Assembly (NCBI RefSeq): GCF_000315625.1
Contig: NW_005434603.1
Location: 39,799 to 103,798, forward strand
Source of the DNA: Guillardia theta CCMP2712
Lineage: Eukaryota > Cryptophyceae > Pyrenomonadales > Geminigeraceae
DNA length: 64,000 nucleotides
Direction of reading: 5' to 3'
Under the pieces are notes generated by a model. The model was given only the letters and a program-made list of their open reading frames with translations, made no database searches and was not told the DNA's origin. The number at the start of each line of letters is the position of its first letter. Positions within the stretch are counted from its first letter, which is position 1. The position numbers and the translations under genes are program-made. Positions 55,715-64,000 of the stretch are shown in pieces.

Positions 55715-57153
55715 CCTCCCAGTACAACTGTTGACAAGAAGAGATGAGAAACCTGAATTTCGATTCACAACTTGGGTTTTTTGATGTCTAATTGAGACAA
55801 GGACCGCAATCATGATTTTGACAATTCCTCGAAATTGAATGCAATCTCTGTCACCTACTGATTTCAAGCTTGTATGGAATCTGACGCACTTCCTTTGTTT
55901 CTATGGAACTACGTATTTTGAATGGCACTGATCTGTTTTCCGCATGCTTTTCAATCGAACATGGGGATGAAAATTCTCAATAGATCGTCAAACAACCAAC
56001 CCTCTCGTTCAGGATCACATGACCGTCCTTTTTTCAATCTGAATCTCTAATCTCGAATACCTATCTGCAGCTCTCGACAGGGATCCCATGTCTTTTTGTC
56101 ATAATATGGCGCATCACCGAGCGCACTTGTATCTAACATCATCTCATCATCTCATCATCTCATCATCTCATCATCTCATCATCTCATAATCTCTTCTCGC
56201 ATGTTTCTTTCGCATTCTCTTCCCTCCATCGCTTCTCATTCACACATGTAGAGCATCTCCTGCTGCTAGACTGTGACTCCCAAAATAGCTCGACCTACCC
56301 TACCCTCCCTCAAGTACCCTACCTCTCTTCAACACCCACCGTCTTTACTACCCCAACCATCCAGTATCCCCAGATTTGTTATTAAAAGAAGGGGTTCAAG
56401 AGGCCATTGCATCCAGCCTGATATACTGATCGTTCTGCTACCTACCCCTTGTAGAAAGACCCCCGTTCATAGGGTCTATCAGCGGGGTGGTCTGACGGCA
56501 GGGCCTCCTAGTCCCGGACTCCCCGATACCGGGCTGCCCATCCCCGGGCCCGGGGAGTCCGATCATCATGATGATCAACCCGGCCCGGCGTGCCTTCCGC
56601 AGTTGTGTCCGCACTGCCAGGCTGCCAGTCACTGAGTGACTCCCGTCACGGGTGTCACCCTCGCGGCCTCCACCGCCTTTCCGCCGGACAGTTCTGCGGC
56701 CCGGGATTAGGCTTACTAAGTTACTGTTCATCCCCGCGACACTGTGACAACCGTGACTGATCGGACCGGACGAGTCCGAGTCCCGGAGCCAGGCTGAGTC
56801 CGAGTACTGCAGCACACAGGCTGGCAGTGACGCCGGCCGCCGGAAGTTCGGGCGAGCCTCGGAGTTCCGAACTCGGAACTGAAGTTCAACTTCCGAGTCA
56901 GCGGCGTTGGCCGCCCCGGCGTCACAGTGCACTGGCAGCCCGGCCTGGGACAGTCAGAGACAGCCGTGAGAGCCCCGTCACGAGTCCAAGGGCTCTCAGT
57001 CAAAGTACCGTACGGTTCAGTGCTCAGCGGCCCCCGCACCCCGGCCCGTTCATGGACTCAGTGACGGGTCAGCCCGGCGGAGTCAGAACTCCATTTGATG
57101 TATTTGATTACTGAACTTAAATGAACTACCCGGTGCTGAAGGCTGGTTGAAAG
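55715..57153. other. Intergenic region with 9-base repeat and GC-rich island 7
   Basis: CATCATCTC tandem units occupy about 56138-56190. TACCCTACCCTCCC and GTACCCTACC occur at about 56295-56325. From about 56480 to 57080 the sequence is GC-rich, with GAGTCCGATCATCATGATGATCAAC at its left end, resembling the other islands. No gene is supported. Confidence 0.55.
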
Positions 57154-58164
57154 TCAAACCTCCGAGTCGTCGCCAAGAAAGCGAGCGACGTCCTTCTTCT
57201 TTCTCAGCACCTCAATCGGCGCTGACATCGCGAGCCGCATGTTCTTCTCCTCCTCTGCAGACGCCAGGGGCAGCAGAAGTGACAGGCAGAGCCGCAGACC
57301 CTCGTCCTCTTCCATCCCCCCGAGGTCACAAAGCATCAGCTTTGCCTCCACTACCTCCAGCGCCGTCATCCCTGCCCTGTACTCCATGCGCCCCTGCCTC
57401 GTCCTGGCCTGCAGCACCTCCAGCAGCTGCTCCTTCTTGCACTTGTTGATCAGGTACTGCAAGACCCTGTGCTGCCCTCCTTCGCACGCGTGATGCACGC
57501 ACGTCCAGCCCTTGTCGTCCTCCTCCACCGCCATCCTCACTCCATCCAGCCTCCATAGCTTCCTCAGCAAATCCAGGTGCCCATGCAGCGCAGCTACATG
57601 CAGGCAGTTCTTCCCGTCCAGGGACCGCTGCAGCAGCAGCTTCTTCCCCCCCTCCTCTACCAGCAGCTCCACTATCTCCGTGTGTCCACCCCGGCTCGCA
57701 CACAGAACAGGCGTCATGCCCTCTGAGCTGACGGCAAGCAGACTAGCCCTGTGGTACAGCAGCAGCTCGACACAGTCGAGCTTGCCCTGGAGGCAGGAGG
57801 AGTGCAGAGGTGTCTCCCCGTGCCTGTTTCCCAGCTCGACATCTGCCCGATGTTCCAGCAGCATCTTACAGATCTCCGCGTACCCTCCTGTTGCTGCCGA
57901 GTTCAGCGCCGTGTACCCCTGTCTGTTCCTCACGTCCAGCTGGCTTCCTGCTCGCAGCAGCAGCCCGACGTGCTCGCTGTTGCCCTGCGAGGCGGCTCGG
58001 ATCAGCGCCGTCTCCTCGTCGATCCCGCTGATCCTGTCGATTCCGTCGGCGTCTGCTATGAGACCTTCCCGCTGTGCCAGCACCAGCGCCGATCGCCTCC
58101 GCGCTGCCTCGATGTTGGCTAGCTTGTCCAGGCAAGGAGACTTGACTGGCATCTTCAGCAGCCT

Positions 58165-58208
<44 letters not shown>

Positions 58209-60183
58209 TCTCTCCTGCTCTCTCCTCCTGATCCTCCTCCTCCTCCTCCTCCTCCAACCTCACGAGCGGAGCCGACGATTTCTCCCTCCTCCCCTTCCCA
58301 TGACCTCCCTCGCCTCTGTTCTCTTGCATTCTGCCGCTGATCCACGCACTCTCCCACGCGTCGAACGCTGCGAACAGCGTCTTCCTCCTCCACCTGCTCA
58401 TGCTTCGCTGCGCGCTCCTGTGCAGCATTTCCATCTTCGCTGTCTTGCTCTCCTCCTGTCGCAGCTTCCCCTTGACCAGCCGGTGCACCTGGAGAGAGCG
58501 CATTAGAGGAGGAGAAGAGAAAGAAACAAACTTGCAGACGAGCAGAGCAGCGACAGACAGGGGAAACAACAACAACAACGACAACGACGATGACAACGAC
58601 AACAATGACAACGACAACAACAGAAGCAGCAGCAGCCGCAGCAGCAGCAGCAACAACAAGGAGCTCAGCGTGAGGAATTGAAGTAAGAGGAAAACGGTCA
58701 AAATTCAGACAGCGCTGGAGCATGGAGATCAGTTGTTCTACCTGAGTGAGCGAAAGGTCGTGAATCCTGTGAAGTCCTGCGCTCTTCCAGTACCTCATCA
58801 CATCCTTGGAACCTTCCCGCACGTCCCGCAGCTCCTCCAGCGCGAGCGAGTAGTTCGCCTCCTCGTTGTACCACTGGGCCCCCCGGGCCTGGCAGGTGGC
58901 GACAAAGTTGCGGCACTCTTGCATGATGTGGCGCGAGATTTCAGCGAAGTTGAGGCGGCTCCTGCTCCCTCCCTCCTTCCCTCGCAGGTTCTTTTCCACC
59001 GCCAGGTCTCGATGAATCTCATGCAGCGTGTTGACGGCTGCGGCGACGTGAAGTTGCTTCCTCCTCCCCTCGAGATCCTCCCTGACGTTCACACCCCGTC
59101 ACCGCCTCGAGATGGTGACCGGGGTGGAAAAAGGGGTAGGAGAGGAAGACGAGAGAAGGAGGAGAAGATAGCATGGGAAGGAGGAAGAAGAATGAGTGAA
59201 GAGGAGGAGGAAGGAGAAAGTTGAGAAGGGAGGAAGGAGATAATGGAGAAGAGGGAGGAAGCAAAACTTTTCGTCCCTCACCTTGTGAGGCACTTCAAGT
59301 TCACGTTGAGCCGGATGGAGAGGATAAGGACGAGCTTCCTGCCAACCTTCTCCAGCCGCGGGCTGCCGATGATCTCCAGGTTAGACAGAGGCGGGAACAG
59401 GATCTCATTCTCCTTAGGATACTGCGACAGCCACGAAAGCGAGGCTCCTCGGTCGACCTGCCCGACGTCGATCTCAAAGATGCATGGGAACTCTCCGTTA
59501 GCCGCGTACTGCAAGGCAACCTCCCTCTTCTCAGACGTCGACATGAAGGAAGGCTCTACCACCCCCTTGCAGCCAAACACGTCCTCGTCCTGAAAGCTCC
59601 GGGGTAGCTTCATCCCCTTCAGCCCCCGGTACACCTTCCTGGACCTCGGCACCCGCAGGATGTTGGAAAGCTTCATGATCCCCGACGTGATCATGTGGAT
59701 GGTGTTGACGTAGTGGTCCTCCCGCTCCAGGTGCTCCCTCGCACTCATCACTGTCCTCCTCAGCGTCTCGTTGTACAGCACGTACATAGGCCCTGCTCAC
59801 GGTCGTCAGGACGGCAGCAGCAGAGCAACTGGAGCATGCCTGTGTACAGCCGCAGGGCGATCACTTCCTCCTTGGTCAGCTTCGCCCTCTTGTACTCCTC
59901 CTGCTCCAAGAAGTGCGAGAGGGGCACACGGCTCCTCCCTCCCTCTCGCTCTCCAGGGTATGTCTTGCTCGGCTCAGGGTCGACGACGAACTCCCACTCC
60001 TCGCAAGGACAAGTCTCCTGCTCAACCCCTTGGTGAGCGCAGCAGAATCACTCCCTCCCTCCCTCCTGCTCTCTCAGATCCCCATCAAGATCTTTATGTA
60101 GCTGCTTGCTTCCTAGTCCTTGGCGCTCTTGCTCTCCTCCTGCCCCCATGGCTCCCTCCAACTCCCCTACTCTACAATAATGT

Positions 60184-60274
<91 letters not shown>

Positions 60275-61977
60275 ACCATACCGTATCGTAGTTGGTGGCC
60301 TCGAAGACCTCCCTGCTTGCGTGCTCCTCTTTCATCGCCTCATAGATCGAGAAGGACGGCAGGCCGATCATGCCTTCCAGTCCTTGCTTGAACAGCTCCA
60401 GTCCCCCAAAGTTGCCCACCACCACCTACCATCTCATTCAAATTCGATTTCCTCTCCTCTTCTCGTTTCCTCGTGAGCTCTCCCACCTTACCGTCCCATC
60501 CTTGCCCTCCTCCCAGCCCATTCCCTCCTCACTTCCTCTTTGCCTCCTCCATCTGACCTGTCAACTCCTGCGTTCTTCCCTCACCCCTTTCCCACCTCCT
60601 CACCTTGGCAAATTTGTCGTTGCCAGAATGGACCTCGGGCTCGTCGGCCCCGCGCAGCACCGCCCTCTCAGCGCGGATCCCATCATGCAGGCAGCCAGCA
60701 ATCTCCTCCTCCAGTCCCCTCAGGCTCTCCGTCACCTCTTGGAGATCCATCGAGCTCAGTCTCATCCACAGATCGTCCCCCATGTCCTTGTTTACAAGGT
60801 CCCTCCTCCATGTTCGCTCCAACAGCCTTCCGGCAATCTTCTTTGCTACCTCCTTCTCCCTGAACACCTTCTCTATCCACAGCTCAAACGAGATCCTTGA
60901 CTCGTCCAGCACAATCTTCTGCTCGTGTCAGAAAACGTCAGAGCTTCGAACGAGCTACAACAAGTCAGGGAACAACATCCCCTTCAACCCCCCGACAAGA
61001 TGTGAAAAGATTTCATCACCTTCAGCTCCATCCCATACAGCGTGAGTAGACACTCCAAGTCTGAGCTCTGCTCTTCTCCAGCTGCCCCTGCCCCTGCCCC
61101 TGCCCCTGCCCCTGCCCCTGCCCCTTCCCCTGCCCCTGCTCCCGCTTCTCCTCCTGCTTCTCCAGTCAGCCCTGCTCCTTGCGTTTCATGATTCTCATTG
61201 TCATGGGGCGTCGCTATAGCAAGACATCGTCAGGCATCCTCTAGCTCAGGTCAACATCACACCTGCTATGTTATCATCATCTCGCGCCTCCCCATCGCTT
61301 TCTTCCCTCCCTGTACGGCGGGCATCGTTGATAGGAGATGACGAGGCTAGGTTCCAGTCCTTCAGCAGCAGCCCATGGGCAGCTCCTCTCCCCCCCCCTC
61401 CTCCTCCATCCTCCTTGGCTCGTGCAAAGTTGTTTCCTTTCCCTGAACCGAACTTGCTCCACGCGGACAGGACGGCCTCTCGAGCCGACCAAGTCACCCC
61501 CTCGTTGAAACCTTTCGGTCGAAAGATGTCGGCCATGCTTCCCGGACTCCTCAGCTTACTCAGGATCGCTGTGCCTTCGCCTTCGGGCCTGTGAGGTTGC
61601 ATCTCCTCCGAACTCAGCGACGAGGGGTTCGATGAAGACAAGGATGACGCCGAGGTCTTTCTGGAACCAACGGGGTCCCTCTGCAGTCGTTCGTACATGA
61701 CGTGTGCTTGCTGCAGCACCTGGTCGAATTCCTTAGCTGTCAACCTGCTTCTTCTTCTCTTTTTCTCCTCAGCTTCTTCCTGTCTCCTCGGCTCTGCCTT
61801 GCAATTCATTAGCTCGATCTGCAGCTTCGCTATCTCAAGATCGAGCCTCGTTGCTCCTGCGCTCATCCCTGCCCCTCCCGTCGGAAGATTGCCCATCAGC
61901 TCCCGGATGTTTCCCACGAGAGCAATCGGATCCATCCTGACGTTCCGTGCGATGCAACTTGATAGAAAGCTGCGCAC
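57154..61977 (-). CDS. Mono-ADP-ribosyltransferase fused to ankyrin repeats
   Basis: Exons 61977-61263, about 61190-61020, 60915-60604, 60425-60282, 60017-59840, 59792-59282, 59081-58742 and 58488-57154; from 60915 onward every junction closes in phase. The N-terminal third is helical and low-complexity (Gly/Ala stretch from the 61079 repeat). The middle carries an arginine-specific ART fold: YTGPMYVLYNETLR, then YRGLKG with the catalytic-site Arg, SFMSTSEKREVALQYA with the Ser-Thr-Ser motif, and NEILFPP preceded by Glu, giving the Glu-x-Glu motif; all R-S-E signature residues are present, so activity is plausible. The C-terminal exon has about six ankyrin repeats (for example ETPLHSSCLQGKLDCVELLL), then a short helical end. 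The intron 59839-59793 has a GC donor. Targets are unknown. Confidence 0.85.
60186..60274. repeat. (CTG)n / (CAG)n trinucleotide array
   Basis: About 29 uninterrupted CTG units on the plus strand (CAG on the coding strand) directly after the donor of the exon 60425-60282. It lies in an intron of the ART-ankyrin gene, so it is not expected to encode polyserine or polyglutamine. Confidence 0.95.
61079..61142. repeat. (CCCCTG)n hexanucleotide array
   Basis: About ten CCCCTG units on the plus strand; on the minus strand they encode a Gly-Ala repeat in the ART-ankyrin protein. Confidence 0.85.
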
Positions 61978-62054
61978 ACAGACGTCTTGATACAGAAAAG
62001 TCCCGTCGATGAGAGGAGGAGGAGGGGCAGGATGAAATTAATCCGAGGCGGCAG

Positions 62055-62249
62055 GTGCACAGGAAGCCGCGGGCGCTACAGGGCGAAGCTGCTGCGTCAC
62101 AAAGACTCCAATCAATCGATCATGTCACCATGCTCTTTGACCGAGCAGGCGAAGTCCTGAGAAACTTCTCAGCACAGAGGAAAGAAGAGGATGAATGGGA
62201 GAAAGCACTAAAACAAACAGCAACAGAGAGCCGGCTATCAGACCCATAA
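62055..62249 (+). CDS. Small hypothetical protein
   Basis: A 64-residue frame with protein-like, charged C-terminal half (DHVTMLFDRAGEVLRNFSAQ, RKEEDEWEKAL) ending at TAA 62247-62249 region. It begins 77 bases from the divergent ART-ankyrin start, so a shared promoter is possible. It could be the last exon of a larger gene: an ATG at 62031 in another frame might be joined to it. No family recognised. Confidence 0.35.
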   Translation: MHRKPRALQGEAAASQRLQSIDHVTMLFDRAGEVLRNFSAQRKEEDEWEKALKQTATESRLSDP

Positions 62250-63240
62250 GGTCTATCATTCCCTCCTCTCCCCACTTCCTCCTCTCCCATCCCTCTACTC
62301 ATCGCTCTTGCTAAGGTTTCCCCTCTCCTTTCTTCTCCCCGCCATATCCACCCGATCCTATCCCTGCCTCGCCACTGCCCCCCTCCTGCTCTCCCATTGC
62401 TGCCTTCCTGCCATTGTGTACCCATGACACCCAATTTACTGGCGAAAAAAAAAAAAAGATATCATTTAAAATTCAATTTACTGGCCGAAAAAAAGATATC
62501 ATTTAAAATTATAAAGATACTTTAACTCAACTTTGAGTCTCAGTACTAAATGGCGCCCGGACAGCGACCGGTCCGGCTGTGCCTGTAAATTGGCGGGTTT
62601 GAAAGATCAGTGAGCCCTGCATGCGTCAGCCTTCACGAAAACAGAGCTTTTCGTGTGCAAGTAGGCTATCATGTAACGGATATTTGGACCCCTACCTCCC
62701 CTTTGGGGGCCATAGTCTTATCTCCGCACTGGGGTCATCGAGTCGTACTACGACCCTCGACCCTATGACCCCACCCTACTTTCAGAGGATGTCCTTATTC
62801 TGTTTCCTCAGGGTATGATATTCTTTGATTGCCGTCAAGATAAAGATTCATCATATCTAGACTTTGGCATGCTTACATCACCCCCACCCCTCCCTTGCAA
62901 CAAAAGGAAGCCTCGAGTTTTTACGGGACTCCGTGCTTGATTTGCCCCCTCCCCCCGCGCCACCACCTCCTCTTCCTTTCCTCTGCCACTTGAAACTGCT
63001 CTACTGCCCCCATCTTTGACGTGCTTCACGTTTTGTATCTCCTTGTGCTCCTTCCACGTATTCTATCCTTTTATAGGGATTTCAACAGCACCTCCTCCAC
63101 CCCACCAGTCCCCGGTTCTCCGTGGTTTCCTGAGGTTGTGCCTTCACGCTAGCAACCGGACTTTCACCTCCTCATTCGACAGTCAAGAGACTCATCTGTC
63201 TATTTGCTACCAGACAACTCCTTGTGTTTGATAGTTCTTT

Positions 63241-63669
63241 ATGGATACGCCTACTGTTACAGACGATATACTCTTTCTTGCGAACCTCAAGCCAAAGCGC
63301 CTCTTTCTTCCCCAAGCCAAAAGGATACAAAAATTCGCTCACACACAGCAGATCCCCAAGACTGCACGAGCGAAGTCTTTCATCCCCTCTACTTTTCCAA
63401 ATGGCCGTCTCGATAGGTCAGCTTCAGCCGTCAGTCCATCTTCACCTGGCTGCCCTCATGACCACAAGTCGTTCTCGCCCTTCCACCTTCAACAAGAACC
63501 CCTTTCTCCTGTTCAGCAGTCGAGGAAGAAGGTGCTAATGAGGACCAACTCAGAGCGAGTGATTCATCCGGGAGACTTCGTCTTTCACTCTTCACCCATG
63601 CACTTCCTCGAGTCTCTGAACCTCCACAGGTATTCCAATGCCAACGACACGATTAAGTACTTCGGATGA
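63241..63669 (+). CDS. Hypothetical small protein
   Basis: A 142-residue single-exon frame: MDTPTVTDDILFLANLKPKR, a basic Ser/Pro-rich middle, and a conserved-looking end (KKVLMRTNSERVI, then GDFVFHSSPMHFLESLNLHR and IKYFG). AATAAA at 63736-63741 lies 67 bases after the stop, which supports a real transcription unit. It lacks the KQLRAL-HCI motif of the small family but has similar size and Ser/Pro content. Confidence 0.5.
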   Translation: MDTPTVTDDILFLANLKPKRLFLPQAKRIQKFAHTQQIPKTARAKSFIPSTFPNGRLDRSASAVSPSSPGCPHDHKSFSPFHLQQEPLSPVQQSRKKVLMRTNSERVIHPGDFVFHSSPMHFLESLNLHRYSNANDTIKYFG

Positions 63670-63735
63670 TTGCAAGCTGAGCATGATGCAAGATGTGTGA
63701 CCGTACTTTGTGACTTGTCACAACGTTTATGACTC

Positions 63736-63741
63736 AATAAA
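63736..63741 (+). promoter_or_regulatory. Polyadenylation signal AATAAA
   Basis: AATAAA 67 bases after the stop of the small gene at 63241-63669. Confidence 0.45.
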
Positions 63742-63903
63742 ATTATGTCTGTCATGTACGCTCGCCGCTTCGAGGCTGCTGACAGCCTGAGTTGGTTGGT
63801 AAGTCGAAATCAGTCCTGAGCCTCAGCATCCATCACGCGGCCACTCACCTTGAGAAGGGCTCGACGACCGCGGGGATCGGACAGGGGACGGTGACATGTC
63901 ACT

Positions 63904-63944
63904 GATTGTCCTCGTACTGATTTTTAACTTAACTTTGAGTAAAA
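63904..63944. repeat. Dispersed 41-base element (near-identical copy at 20477-20517)
   Basis: GATTGTCCTCGTACTGAT followed by TTTTTAACTTAACTTTGAGTAAA. The copy 43 kb away differs at about two positions. Diverged cores occur at about 14974-15029, 35260-35279 and 62520-62540. Each copy is at or near a GC-rich island. Confidence 0.85.
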
Positions 63945-64000
63945 AGTCACTGACGGTCACGGTGCACAACGGCAGTGCCACGGTGGCGACTCAAGTTGCG

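Noticed and set aside
60120..60476. Polyalanine/polyserine proteins across the CTG array
   Set aside because: The array is in an intron of the ART-ankyrin gene, whose flanking exons splice in phase.
1..64000. tRNA and rRNA genes
   Set aside because: I looked for B-box-like GGTTCGAATCC and paired arms and for rRNA landmarks and found none convincing; a covariance-model scan would settle this.

Overview
This 64 kb window is nuclear DNA of a eukaryote with dense, short GT-AG introns (most measurable small introns are about 46-65 bases), no operons, long low-complexity (GAG)n/(CTC)n tracts inside introns, and three 100-base assembly gaps (4342-4441, 25187-25286, 45697-45796). One gene, a site-2 protease, begins with what looks like a signal peptide followed by a phenylalanine-led transit peptide. 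That is the usual topogenic signal of algae with a secondary red plastid, so a cryptophyte such as Guillardia theta is my best guess (inference, not proof).

Layout. 1-9.2 kb: XPA repair protein (minus, cut by the left edge), divergent from a JmjC NO66/RIOX1-type oxygenase (plus), which converges on a plastid-type RseP/S2P protease (minus). 10.7-14.5 kb: a complete importin-5 gene. 15.9-34 kb: seven copies or relatives of an unrecognised small-protein family (two of them an inverted duplication, two a direct duplication), interrupted by an 11-exon AIG1/FAR-17a-like membrane hydrolase gene and by a NAT10 RNA cytidine acetyltransferase gene. 34-39.7 kb: a GC-rich island, decayed sequence including a probable retroelement remnant, and a frameshifted coiled-coil gene. 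39.8-41 kb: a protein made of 21 near-identical 18-residue Cys/His units. 41.8-49.6 kb: a secreted-type ankyrin protein, a long gene with a ubiquitin-like domain, and a RING-finger gene. 52-62 kb: a WD40 protein, a two-helix membrane protein and a large ADP-ribosyltransferase-ankyrin fusion. Two small possible genes lie near the right edge.

Between the genes lie very GC-rich islands (roughly 14.7, 18.3, 20.7, 29.8, 34.9, 50.9 and 56.8 kb) that share short words, often close to TACCCTACC-like motifs and to copies of a roughly 41-base dispersed element. The housekeeping genes (DNA repair, nuclear import, ribosomal protein/RNA modification, rRNA acetylation) do not form a pathway cluster. The most novel content is the small-protein family, the 54-base Cys/His repeat gene, the ubiquitin-like gene and the ART-ankyrin fusion. 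Exon boundaries were set by hand from splice-site phase and homology; where phases do not close this is stated.
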